The notes: generated by a model from the sequence alone, not told the origin. DNA of 30,365 bases from Paulinella micropora (GCA_009731375.1 BJOX01000019.1:506057-536421), one strand, 5' to 3'; counted from the first letter of the stretch, positions 1 through 12,732 are shown. Translations and numbers: made by a program.

Positions 1-443
1 TCGATTTGAGATTTGAGCCCATTATATCGGTTAGTCTTGCAGGCTCGTGCATCAAGGATGTTTTCCTCGACCGGGCACGTGAGCTCGATTAGTATACATA
101 TCTTGGTAGACAATGACCAGACAACAATATCGGGGCGGAGGTCAGTGACACAGATGTGGACAGGAAAGGCTTGCTCAGAACCGGTGTACTGGGTTTGGAG
201 CTGCCAATCGTTTGCGGTGTCAAGCAGGCATGGACGATGAAATGACTGCCCTTTAGACTTCTGCTCGCCCTCTTTCACAAACATAGACTTTGATTCATTT
301 TCGTCTATACGGGAGCGTTTGTTATGGCTCTCGATGTGTTTTTGAAGGGGAGCTTCAATAGTGCAGAGCACAGAGTCGTGACGCCAGGTATAACGGCCTT
401 GTTTGAGGGCAACATGGCAACCGGAGAGGATGTGACATAAATG
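1..443 (-). pseudogene. C-terminal fragment of a non-LTR retrotransposon protein (zinc-knuckle-like region plus restriction-like endonuclease)
   Basis: Read on the minus strand from 443 down to 3, this is open for 147 codons with no stop and runs off the window edge. Near its start it reads HILSGCHVALKQGRYTWRHD, a segment I recognise from the region after the reverse transcriptase domain in many retroelement polyproteins. Near residues 109-127 it has LRPDIVVW, 9 residues, then ILIELTCP. This gives PD, 14 residues, E, which fits the PD-X12-14-D/E motif of the restriction-like endonuclease of R2/R4-type LINEs. The reverse transcriptase part should lie upstream on the minus strand, but there the sequence is a GATA/TTG microsatellite, so this is a truncated remnant. 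It lies in non-coding DNA 5' of the first visible SMC1 exon, in the opposite orientation. The family is fairly sure; the clade is not. Confidence 0.75.
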
Positions 444-444
444 G

Positions 445-540
<96 letters not shown>

Positions 541-975
541 AGATAGATAGGTAGGTAGGTAGATAGATTGATAGATAGATAGATATCTGGATATCTGGAT
601 ATCTAGATATCTTGTTGTTGTTGTTGTTGTTGTTGTTGTTGCTTTTGTTGTTGTTGTTTGTTGTTGTTGTTGTTGCTTTTGTTGTTTGTTGTTGTTTGTT
701 GTTGTTGTTCTTGTTCTTGTTGTTGCTTTTGTTGTTTGTTGTTGTTTGTTGTTGTTGTTTGTTGTTGTTTGTTGATGTTGTTGTGGTTGTTGCTTTTGTT
801 GTTGTTGTTGTGGTTGTTGATGATGATGGTGATTTTGTTCATGTTGTTGTTGTTTGCTGTTAGTTGTCGTTGTTGTTTGTTGTTGTTGTTGTTGTTGTTT
901 GCTGTTGTTTGTTGTTGTTTTTGTTTGCTGTTGTTTGTTGTTTGTTGTTTGTTGTTGTTGTTGTTCTTGTTGTTC

Positions 976-1023
<48 letters not shown>

Positions 1024-1090
1024 GTTGTTGTTGTTGTTTGCTGCTGTTTGCTGTTGTTGTTGTTTGCTGTTGTTTGTTGTTTGTTGTTGT

Positions 1091-1122
<32 letters not shown>

Positions 1123-1182
1123 ATTGTTGTTGTTTTTGTTGTTGTTGTTGCTTGCTGTTGTTTGTTGTTTGTTGTTTGTTGT

Positions 1183-1227
<45 letters not shown>

Positions 1228-1319
1228 TTTGCTGTTGTTGTTGTTGTTGTTTGCTGCTGTTGTTTGTTGTTGTTTGTTGTTGTTGTTGTTGTTATTGTTA
1301 TTGTTGTTTGTTTGTTTGT

Positions 1320-1358
<39 letters not shown>

Positions 1359-1528
1359 GTTGTTTGTTGTTGTTTGTTGTTGTTTGTTGTTTGTTGTTTG
1401 TTGTTTGTTGTTTGTTGTTGTTGTTTGTTGTTGTTGTTGTTCTTGTTGTTGTTCTTGTTGTTGTTCTTGTTCTTGTTCTTCTTGTTGTTGTTGTTGTTCT
1501 TGTTTTTGTTGTTGTTGTTGTTGTTGTT

Positions 1529-1571
<43 letters not shown>

Positions 1572-1748
1572 GTTGTCGTTGTTGTTTGTTGTCGTTTGTT
1601 GCTGTTTGCTGTTTTTTGTTGTTTGTTGTTGTTGTTGTCGTTATTGTTGTTCCTGTTGTTGTTCTTGTTGGAGGGAATGAAACGGGCGTGTTAGGTAGGT
1701 AGGTAGGTAGGTAGGTAGGTAGATAGATAGATAGATAGATAGGTTTTT
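444..1748. repeat. GATA tetranucleotide and 1-kb TTG trinucleotide microsatellite
   Basis: 444-610 is (TAGA)n with GGTA and TCTGGATA interruptions. 611-1675 is an imperfect (TTG)n array broken by TTTG, CTG, CTT and TTA variants, over 1 kb long. 1690-1742 is GGTA/GATA. The TTG array is open in all six frames and yields poly-Q/N/T on the minus strand and poly-L/V/C on the plus strand. No splice sites in phase with SMC1 and no coiled-coil coding are seen, so I treat all of it as non-coding. Confidence 0.9.
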
Positions 1749-1785
1749 CTTGAGACATGCCAAGGGGAACAATGACAATAAGAAT
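1749..1785 (+). pseudogene. Possible degenerate copy of the SMC1 exon 1 start
   Basis: The non-repetitive island reads LRHAKGNNDN in one frame, against LRNAKEEHDQ at the start of the first real SMC1 exon (2561 onward). The nucleotide match is about 70 percent over 35 nt by eye. It is embedded between GATA and TATC repeats, as the clearer exon-edge copies are. The match is weak and could be chance. Confidence 0.4.
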
Positions 1786-1800
1786 ATCTATCTATCTATC

Positions 1801-1831
<31 letters not shown>

Positions 1832-1856
1832 CTACCTATCTATCTATCTATCTATC

Positions 1857-2255
1857 TAGAGAATTAGGGGATGGTGTGGGTGTGCTGGGCCCGTGGTGGG
1901 GTGCCTTATGTGTGCCTAGCCATACGCCTATAAGTCACATGCCGAAATAGCGACGGGAAGCACAATCCTGTTCCCTCAGGGTGCCCTTTCTCGCTTGTTG
2001 AGCCCGGAATAAAACCCACAGTGCTCTGTCGGTTTATACTAGACTGTCGAACAGTCTCGAAACTCCATCTGCTTACTGGGTCCTCTGTAATGGAGGTGGG
2101 AGCTCGTTCTGCAAGGGGCGCTTATGGAACGAGCCCTGGCCCGCCTGGTACTAGGGAGATTTGGTATCGCCTGTATCAGTCCCTTCCGTGCAAACATCAC
2201 GGCTTAGCTGGGCATCGGGTTAATACTTTACCCACAGGTTAGTCGATATCTCATC
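1857..2255. repeat. Dispersed repeat R1, copy A
   Basis: A unique-looking block of about 400 bp starts at AGAGAATTAGGGGATGG and ends in TTAGTCGATATCTCATC, followed by (TATC)n. It is nearly identical to the blocks at 12733-13174, 13351-13755 and 12006-12269. Compared with those, it lacks about 40 nt near 2235. It contains a short palindrome, GACTGTCGAACAGTC. No protein family or tRNA promoter boxes were recognised. The shared 3' end and variable 5' end would fit a retroposon with a TATC tail, but local duplication could also explain the other three copies. Confidence 0.7.
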
Positions 2256-2256
2256 C

Positions 2257-2295
<39 letters not shown>

Positions 2296-2361
2296 CATCT
2301 ATCCATCCATCCATCCATCCATCTATATCTATCTGTATATCTATCTAAAAATCTATCTATG

Positions 2362-2399
<38 letters not shown>

Positions 2400-2404
2400 G
2401 CTGC

Positions 2405-2443
<39 letters not shown>

Positions 2444-2550
2444 CCTACCTACCTACCTGCCTACCTACCTACCTACCCACCTACCCACCTACCCACCTAC
2501 CTACCCACCCACCTATCTCTCTATCTAGCTATCTATCCATCTTGCTTTCT
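2256..2550 (+). repeat. TATC/CTAC microsatellite leading to the exon 1 acceptor
   Basis: TATC repeats with CATC and CTAC/CCAC stretches run up to CTTTCTTTCTTAG, the acceptor of the first exon in the window. The tract is pyrimidine-rich on the plus strand. Nothing else is seen in it. Confidence 0.85.
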
Positions 2551-2557
2551 TTCTTAG

Positions 2558-2659
2558 GCGTTGAGAAATGCTAAGGAGGAGCATGATCAAACCGCCTCAG
2601 TCGTGCAAACACTACATCAAGCCAAAGAAACTGCAGAGAAAGCGCAGGCCAAAGCCCAG
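2558..2659 (+). CDS. SMC1: SMC1 exon 1 of this window (N-terminal coiled coil)
   Basis: 34 codons, beginning ALRNAKEEHDQ and ending ETAEKAQAKAQ. The acceptor is TTCTTAG and the donor is CAG/GTCTCT, phase 0 at both ends as read. The Ala, Glu, Gln and Lys-rich composition without Pro or Gly fits the ascending coiled coil just before the hinge. Earlier exons of the gene must lie upstream of the window; none was found in 1-2557. Copies of its 3' half with the donor follow downstream. Confidence 0.85.
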
Positions 2660-3750
2660 GTCTCTATGTGACTATATATCTATTTGCTTATCTGTCTATC
2701 TATCTGCCTACCTATCTGCCTGTCTATCTACCTACCTATCGATATGAGGCAAAAGAAACTGCAGAGAAATCGCAAGCCAAAGCCCAGGTCTCTATCTGAC
2801 TATATATCTATTTGCTTATCTGCCTATCTATCTACCTACCTATCTGCCTATCTATCTACCTATCTATCGATCTGAGGCAAAAGAAACTGCAGAGAAATCG
2901 CAAGCCAAAGCCCACTCTGCAGTTTGTTTGGCCTCAGATCGATAGATAGATAGATAGATAGGCAGATAGGTAGGCAGATCGATAGGCAGATAAACAAATA
3001 GATATATAGTCAGATAGAGACCTGAAGCAAAAGCGCAGGTGTCTATCTTGTTGTCTATCTATATATCTGCCTACCTATCTGCCTAGCTATCTACCTATCT
3101 ATCGATCTGAGGCCAAACAAACTGCAGAGAAATCGCAAGCCAAAGCCCAGGTGTCTATCTTTTTGTCTATATATCTATATATCTATTTACCTATCTGCCT
3201 ATCTATCTACCTATCTATCGATCTGAGGCCAAACAAACTGCAAAGAAAGCGCAAGCCAAAGCCCAGGTGTCTATCTTTTTGTCTATATATCTATATATCT
3301 ATTTACCTATCTGCCTATCTATCTACCTATCTGCCTAGCTATCTACCTATCTTTCGATCTGAGGCCAAACAAACTGCAGAGAAATCACAAGCCAAAGCCC
3401 AGGTGTCTATCTTTTTGTCTATCTATCTATATATCTATTTACCTATTTGCCTATCTATCTACCTATCTGCCTAGCTATCTGCCTATCCATCGATCTGAGG
3501 CAAAAAAACTGCAGAGAAATCGCAAGCCAAAGCCCAGGTGTCTATCTTGTTTTCTATCTATCTATTTATCTATTTACCTATCTGCCTATCTATCTACCTA
3601 TCTATCTGCCTATCTATCTACCCTATGTATCCATCGGAGACCAACTACTTATCTATCTATCTATCTATCTGTCTATCTATCTATCTAGCTAGCTAGCTAT
3701 CTATCTATCTATCTACAAACTGCAGAGAAAGCACAAGCCAAAGCACACGT
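2660..3750 (+). repeat. Tandem array of exon 1 3'-end copies in intron 1
   Basis: Forward copies of the segment reading EAK(E/Q)TAEKSQAKAQ plus GT donor lie at 2756-2787, 2874-2913, 3109-3150, 3225-3266, 3361-3402, 3497-3537 and (donor damaged, CAG to CAC) 3715-3749, with a short fragment near 3025-3038. Each is followed by TATC/TGCC repeat; the period is about 115-135 bp. One unit (about 2915-3022) is inverted. Most copies keep an intact CAG/GTGTCT or CAG/GTCTCT donor. The complete exon is the first, 5'-most member. Confidence 0.9.
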
Positions 3751-3974
3751 GTCTATCTATCTATCTGTTTGTCTATGTATCTGTCTATCCATCTACCTAT
3801 CTATCTATCTATCTATTGTCTGTCTAATTGGCATGGATGCAAAGGTCATTGTGTATGCAGTGCTGATGCATCAAGCATTTTTACCTATCTATCTGTTTGT
3901 CTATCTATCTGTCTATCCATCTTCCTATCTATCTGTCTATCTATTGTCTGTCTACTTGGAATGGATGCATAGGT

Positions 3975-4032
<58 letters not shown>

Positions 4033-4069
4033 TCATATATAGACATATATATATATGTACATATGTATG

Positions 4070-4120
<51 letters not shown>

Positions 4121-4240
4121 TCATGTAAAACATATATATATATATATGTACATATGTATATGTATATATATATATATGCAGTGCTGATGCATCGAACATT
4201 TTTACCTAGTTAAATCTATATCTTTCTATCTATCACACAG
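3751..4240 (+). repeat. TATC and AT microsatellites with a repeated unknown 60-nt island
   Basis: TATC/TGTC blocks and two long (AT)n tracts (3978-4030, 4086-4118) surround partial copies of an island reading GGCATGGATGCAAAGGTCAT and GCAGTGCTGATGCATCAAGC. They occur at about 3828-3883, 3957-3980 and 4178-4205, with a related one at 4308-4362. The island does not match any exon found in this window. Its source is unknown. Confidence 0.7.
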
Positions 4241-5373
4241 AGAGGGAAGCTACTTTGGCAGATTCCAAACTGAACCTTAGCTATCTATCTATCTACCTAT
4301 CTATCGTGGTGGAATGGATGCCTATGTCTTCGGATATGCAGAGCTGATAGACCAAACATATCTACCTATCTATCTCTCTACTACCTACCTACCTACCTAC
4401 TTACCTACCTACCTACCTACCTGCCTACTACCCAAACATATCAACCTAGTTATATCTAATCTTTCTATCTAGAAAGGGAAGCTACTTTGGCAGATTTCAA
4501 ACTGAAGCTTAGCTATCTATCTATCTATCTATCTACACTATCTGTCTATCTCTCTACTACTTACCTACTTACCTACCTACCTACCTACCTACCTACCTAC
4601 CTACCTACCTACCTACCTATCTACCTGCCTACCTACCCAAACATATCTACCTAGTTATATCTAATCTTTCTATCTAGAGAGGGAAGCTACTTTGGCAGAT
4701 TCCAAACTGAAGCTTAGCTATCTATCTATCTACCTATCTATCTATCTCTCTACTACCTACCTACTTACCTACCTACCCACCTACCTACCTACCTACCTAC
4801 CCAAATATATCTACCTAGTTATATCTAATCTTTCTCTCTAGAGAGGAAGCTATTTTGGCAGATTTCAAACTGAAGCTTAGCTAGCTAGCTATCTGTCTAT
4901 CCATCTATCTATCTATCTATCTATCTACCTATCTATCTATCTCTCTACTACCTACCTACTTACCTACCTACCTACCTACCTACCCAAACATATCTACCTA
5001 CTTATATCTAATCTTTCTATCTAGAGAGAGAAGCTACTTTGGCAGATTCCAAACTGAAGCTTAGCTATCTATCTATCTACCTATCTATTTATCTCTCTAC
5101 TACCTACCTACCTACCTACCTACCTACCTACCTACCCAAACATATCTACCTAGTTATATCTAATCTTTCTATCTAGAGAGAGAAGCTACTTTGGCAGATT
5201 CCAAACTGAAGCTTAGCTATCTATCTATCTACCTATCTATCTATCTCTCTACTACCTACCTACCTACCTACCTACCTACCTACCTACCCAAACATATCTA
5301 CCTAGTTATATCTAATCGTTCTCTCTCTGGAGAGGGAAGCTACTTTGGCAGATTCCAAACTGAAGCTTAGCTG

Positions 5374-5404
<31 letters not shown>

Positions 5405-6510
5405 CTCTACTACCTACCTACTTACCTACCTACCTACCTACCTACCTACCTATCTACCCAAACATATCTAACTAGTTATATCCAACTTTCTATCTAGAGA
5501 GGGAAGCTACTTTGGCAGATTCCAAACTGAAGCTTAGCTATCTATCTATCTATCTATATATCTACCTATCGATCTATCTCTCTACTACCTACCTACTTAC
5601 CTACCTACCTTCCTACCTACCTACCTACCTACCCAAACATATCTACCTAGTTATATCTAATCTTTCTATCTAGAGAGGGAAGCTACTTTGGCAGATTCCA
5701 AACTGAAGCTTAGCTATCTATCTATCTACCTATCTATCTATCTCTCTACTACCTACCTACCTACCTACCAACCTACCTACCTACCTACCTACCTACCTAC
5801 CTACCCACCCAAACATGTCTACCTAGTTATATCTAATCTTTCTATCTAGAGAGGGAAGCTACTTTGGCAGATTCCAAACTGAAGCTTAGCTATGTATCTA
5901 TCTACTTATCTATCTACCTCTCTACTACCTACCTACTTACCTACCTACCTACCTACCTATCTACCTACCTACCCAAACATATCTACCTAGTTATATCTAA
6001 TCTTTCTATCTATCACACAGAGAGGGAAGCTACTTTGGCAGATTCCAAACTGAAACTTAGCTATCTACCTACCTATCTATCTATCTATCTATATATCTAT
6101 CTATCTATCTATCTATCTATCTACCTATCTACCTACCTAGGTAGCCCTACTTACCTACTCACCTACCTACTTACCTATCTACCTACCTACCTACCTACCT
6201 ACCTACCTACCTACCTATCTTTCTATCTATAAGGAGAAATTGACTCAATTGGAAAAACACCACACAGAGAGGGAAGCTATTTTGGCAGATTCCAGAGTGA
6301 AGCTTAGCTATCCATCCATCTATCTATCTATCTATCTATCTCTCTATCTATCTATCTATCTATCTATCCATCTATCTATCTATCTAGCTAGCTACCTAGC
6401 TACCTACCTACCTACCTACCTATCTTTCTATCTATTAGGAGAAATTGACTCAATTGGAAAAACACCACACAGAGAGGGAAGCTACTTTGGCAGATTCCAA
6501 AGTGGAGCTT
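4238..6510 (+). repeat. Higher-order tandem array: 13 partial copies of the exon 2 start
   Basis: The core GAGGGAAGCTACTTTGGCAG (coding EREATLADSK in the real exon) recurs near 4250, 4476, 4680, 4844, 5030, 5181, 5335, 5505, 5680, 5857, 6025, 6270 and 6475. Each core continues AAACTGAAGCTTAG into (CTAT)n, then CTCTCTACTACC(TACC)n and AACATATCTACCTAGTTATATCTAATC before the next core. The period is about 155-225 bp. The last two copies (from 6236 and 6441) are longer and keep the TTAGGAGAAATTG acceptor or a variant. The complete exon follows at 6636. Confidence 0.93.
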
Positions 6511-6635
6511 AGCTATCTATCTATTTATCTACCTACCTACCTATCTATCTATTTGTCTACCTACCTACCTACCTACCTACCTACCTACCTACCTACCTTC
6601 CTACCTACTTTCCTACCTATCTTTCTATCTATTAG

Positions 6636-6730
6636 GAGAAATTGTCTCAATTAGAAAAACACCACACAGAGAGGGAAGCTACTTTGGCAGATTCTAAAGT
6701 GAAGCTGATTGAGGCCAAAGACAAGGTTGT
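6636..6730 (+). CDS. SMC1: SMC1 exon 2 (N-terminal coiled coil)
   Basis: It begins EKLSQLEKHHTEREATLADS and continues KVKLIEAKDKV. The acceptor is CTATTAG. Two donors are possible. GTTGTG after AAG (6725) would end in phase 0. GTATAT after AAGGTTGT (6730) ends in phase 2 and is the one that fits the next acceptor, giving VVV across the junction; I chose the second. The heptad-like pattern fits coiled coil. It differs from its upstream copies in having GTGAAGCTGATTGAG where they turn into CTTAGCTATC. Confidence 0.82.
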
Positions 6731-6782
6731 GTATATACGCGTGTATTTATGTTATCTATCTATCTAATCTATCTATCTAATC

Positions 6783-6813
<31 letters not shown>

Positions 6814-6905
6814 CTATCCATCCATCTATATATCCATCTATCTATCTATCTTCATCTATCTATCTATTTATTTATTTATCTATCTATCTATCTATCTATC
6901 TAATA

Positions 6906-6936
<31 letters not shown>

Positions 6937-6953
6937 ATATCCATCTATCCATC

Positions 6954-7002
<49 letters not shown>

Positions 7003-7052
7003 GTCTATCTATCTGTAGATACATAACCAAGAAGGAAGAGCTCACCAAACGA

Positions 7053-7110
<58 letters not shown>

Positions 7111-7168
7111 GTATATCTCTCTGTAGATACATAGTGTTGTGGCCAAAAAGGAGGAACTCACCAAACGA

Positions 7169-7234
<66 letters not shown>

Positions 7235-7292
7235 GTATATCTCTCTGTAGATACTTAGTGTTGTGGCCAAAAAGGACGAACTCACCAAACCA

Positions 7293-7342
<50 letters not shown>

Positions 7343-7381
7343 GTAGATACATAGCGTTGTGGCCAAAAAGGAGGAACTCAC

Positions 7382-7431
<50 letters not shown>

Positions 7432-7489
7432 GTATATCTCTCTGTAGATACATAGTGTTGTGGCCAAAAAGGAGGAACTCACCAAACGA

Positions 7490-7555
<66 letters not shown>

Positions 7556-7613
7556 GTATATCTCTCTATAGATACATAGTGTGGTGACCAAAAAGGAGGA
7601 ACTCACCAGACCA

Positions 7614-7667
<54 letters not shown>

Positions 7668-7691
7668 GTATATCTCTCTGTAGATACATAG
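6731..7691 (+). repeat. Intron 2: TATC microsatellite with six exon 3 start copies
   Basis: Partial copies of exon 3 lie at about 7024-7054, 7135-7171, 7259-7293, 7355-7381, 7456-7492 and 7580-7614. Most have the shared lead-in CTGTAGATACATAG. Each breaks off at or before CGACTA and passes into 40-70 bp of (TCTA)n, then GTATATCTCTCTGTAG. The period is about 100-125 bp. 6731-7020 is TATC repeat only. Confidence 0.92.
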
Positions 7692-7734
7692 TGTCGTGGC
7701 CAAAAAGGAGGAACTCACCAAACGACTACACGAG
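7692..7734 (+). CDS. SMC1: SMC1 exon 3 (N-terminal coiled coil)
   Basis: 43 nt reading (V)[14 protein letters not shown]. The acceptor is GATACATAG and the donor is GAG/GTGTGT. It starts with the third base of a codon split with exon 2 and ends in phase 0. It is the only member of the local series that continues past CGACTA to CACGAG and a donor. The residues are those of a coiled coil. The exon is short, so the assignment rests on frame continuity and on position between exons 2 and 4. Confidence 0.82.
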
Positions 7735-7739
7735 GTGTG

Positions 7740-7771
<32 letters not shown>

Positions 7772-7901
7772 TGTATGTATGTATGTATGTATGCATGTAT
7801 GTATGTACGTATGTCTGTATGTATGTCTGTATGTATGTATGTATGTATGTATGTATGTATGTATGTATGTATGTATATGTATGTGTGTGTGTGTGTATGT
7901 A

Positions 7902-7934
<33 letters not shown>

Positions 7935-9001
7935 ATGTATGTATGTATATGTATGTATGTGTGTGTGTGTATGTATGTGTATGTGTGTGTGTATGTATGT
8001 ATGTATGTATGTATGTATGCATAGATGTATGTATGTATGTATGTATGTATGTTTGAATGTATGTATGTATGTATGTATGTATGTATGTATGCATGTATGT
8101 ATGTGTGTGTGTGTGTGTGCATGTATGTGTGTGTGTGTATGTATGTACGTATGTATGTATGTATGGTATGTATGTATGTATGTATGTATGTGTGTGTGTG
8201 TGTGCATGTATGTGTGTGTGTATGTATGTATGTATGTATGTATGTATGAATGTATGTATGTATTGTATGTATGTATGTAATGTAATGTTATGTAATGTAA
8301 AATGTAATGTAATGTAATGTAATGTAATGTAACGTAACGCAAAGTAATGTAATGTAATGTAATGTAATGTAATGTAATGTAATGTAATGTGTCATGTGTA
8401 ATGTGTAATGTGTAATGTGTAATGTGTAATGTGTAATGTGTAGTGTGTAGTGTGTAGTGTGTAGTGTGTAATGTAATGTGTAATGTAATGTGTAATGTAA
8501 TGTGTAATGTAATGTGTAATGTAATGTGTAATGTAATGTGTAATGTAATGTGTAATGTAATATGTAATGTAATGTGTAATGTAATGTGTAATGTAATGTA
8601 TAATGTAATGTAATTTAACGTATGTATGTATTTATGAAGTATGTATGTATGTATGTATGTATGTATGTATGTATGTATGCATGTATGCATGCATGTATGC
8701 ATGTATGCATGTATGTATGTATGTATGTATGTATGTATGTATGTATGTATGTATGTATGTATGTATGTTTGTATGTATGTATGTATGTGTGTCTATATGT
8801 ATGTATGTATGTCTATATGTATGTACGTATGTATGTATGTATGTATGTATGTATGTATGTGTGAGTCTTACATCCATCTATCTATCTATCTATCTATCTA
8901 TCTACCTATCTATCTATCTATCTATCTATCTATTTTTTTTTTCTTTCTTTCTTTCTTTCTTTCTTTCTTTTTCTTTCTGTGTATGTACGTATGTATGTAT
9001 G

Positions 9002-9038
<37 letters not shown>

Positions 9039-9166
9039 CATATATATACATACATACATATATATATATATAATATTATATATAAGTGTGTATATATATA
9101 ATTATCATTTTTATATATATATGTATATATATGTATATATATTCATGTATATATATATATATATAG
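7735..9166 (+). repeat. Intron 3: GTAT, TAATG, TATC, TTTC and AT microsatellites
   Basis: 7735-8275 is (GTAT)n with GTGT interruptions, starting directly at the exon 3 donor. 8276-8620 is (TAATG)n and its 7- and 12-nt variants such as TGTAATG. 8621-8868 is (GTAT)n again. 8875-8934 is (TATC)n, then T and TTTC runs, then (AT)n to the exon 4 acceptor. No coding island was found. Confidence 0.9.
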
Positions 9167-9217
9167 ATTACTCAGAAGCTTCAGGAGGCCAACGTCGACA
9201 TCGCTCAGAGCGAAAAG
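9167..9217 (+). CDS. SMC1: SMC1 exon 4 (N-terminal coiled coil)
   Basis: 17 codons, [17 protein letters not shown]. The acceptor is ATATAG at the end of an (AT)n tract; the donor is AAG/GTAGGT, which begins a GTAG repeat with a GT every 4 nt. Phase 0 at both ends. It aligns with the SMC1 coil segment about 30 residues before the hinge entry. A damaged copy of its first half lies downstream at about 10168-10197. Confidence 0.87.
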
Positions 9218-10569
<1,352 letters not shown>

Positions 10570-10623
10570 GAAAAAAGACTCAAGGACGCTCTTACCACAC
10601 TCAAGGCGCGTATGCCTGGCAAG
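10570..10623 (+). CDS. SMC1: SMC1 exon 5 (coil to hinge entry)
   Basis: 18 codons, EKRLKDALTTLKARMPGK. The acceptor is CTACCTAG; the donor is AAG/GTTCTC running into (CT)n. Phase 0 at both ends. The PGK, joined to VTGRV of exon 6, matches the conserved hinge entry (PG-x-V-x-GR) of SMC1. Copies of its 3' end plus donor follow at 10754-10786 and 10871-10881. Confidence 0.92.
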
Positions 10624-11736
<1,113 letters not shown>

Positions 11737-11799
11737 GTCACGGGTCGTGTGTTGGACATCTGTAAGCCAAGCGCGATGAAGTACAATCTGGGTGTAACG
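11737..11799 (+). CDS. SMC1: SMC1 exon 6 (hinge)
   Basis: 21 codons, beginning [12 protein letters not shown] and ending MKYNLGVT. The acceptor is ATGGTAG; the donor is ACG/GTCTAT. Phase 0. It aligns with the first strands of the hinge domain, where SMC1 has V-x-GR-(L/V)-(I/L)-D-(L/I)-C. It differs from the four upstream copies in CTGTAAGCC replacing CTGCATAT and one A to G change. Confidence 0.95.
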
Positions 11800-11833
11800 G
11801 TCTATCTATCTATCTATCTATCTATCTACCTAC

Positions 11834-11906
<73 letters not shown>

Positions 11907-11946
11907 GATCAAACCAAGCGCGCGCAAGTACAACCTGGGTCTATCT

Positions 11947-11988
<42 letters not shown>

Positions 11989-12005
11989 CATCTATCTATC
12001 TATCT

Positions 12006-12269
12006 GGTTTATAGTAGACTGTCGAACAGTCTCGAAACTCCATCTGCTTACTGGGCCCTCTGTAATGGAGGTGGGAGCTCGTTCTGCAAGGGGCGCTTTA
12101 TGGAACGAGCCCTGGCCCCGCCTGGTACTAGGGAGATTTTGGTATCGCCTGTATCAGTCCCTTCCGTGCAAACATCACGGCTTAGCTGGGCATCGGGTCA
12201 ATACTTTACAGACTTCCTTGGTTGACGAAATCAGAAGCTCCTTTTTTCTGACATTAGTCGATATCTCAT
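12006..12269. repeat. Dispersed repeat R1, copy B (shortened)
   Basis: It starts at GGTTTATAGTAGACTGTCG, missing about the first 170 nt of the full unit, and ends at TTAGTCGATATCTCATC followed by TATC. It keeps the ACTTCCTTGGTTGACGAAAT segment that copy A lacks. Confidence 0.8.
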
Positions 12270-12380
12270 CTATCTATCTATCTATCTATCTATCTACCTA
12301 CCTACCTACCTACCTACCTACCACCATATCTATCTATCTATCAAGCCAAGAGCGTGCAAATTCATCTGGGCGTGACGGTC

Positions 12381-12413
<33 letters not shown>

Positions 12414-12574
12414 ATATCTATCTATCTATCTATCTATCTATATATCTATCTATTCTATCTATCTATCTATTCTATCTATCTATCTATCTATCTATCTACC
12501 TACCTACCTACCTACCTACATATCTATCTATCTATCAAGCCAAGAGAGTGCAAATTCATCTAGGCGTGACGGTC

Positions 12575-12651
<77 letters not shown>

Positions 12652-12732
12652 TCTATCTATCTATCTATCTACCTATCTATCTATCTATCTCCTTGGGCTT
12701 GGTTTTTTGAAATGGGTGCCATCTGTCGACAG

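Noticed and set aside
355-1758. Long minus-strand open frame rich in Q, N and T, and overlapping plus-strand L/V/C frames
   Set aside because: It is the translation of the TTG microsatellite; all frames of such a repeat lack stops. It also overlaps the retroelement fragment in a different frame.
7735-8868. Cysteine-rich CMYV open frames resembling small secreted proteins
   Set aside because: They are translations of (GTAT)n, open in all frames, lying in intron 3.
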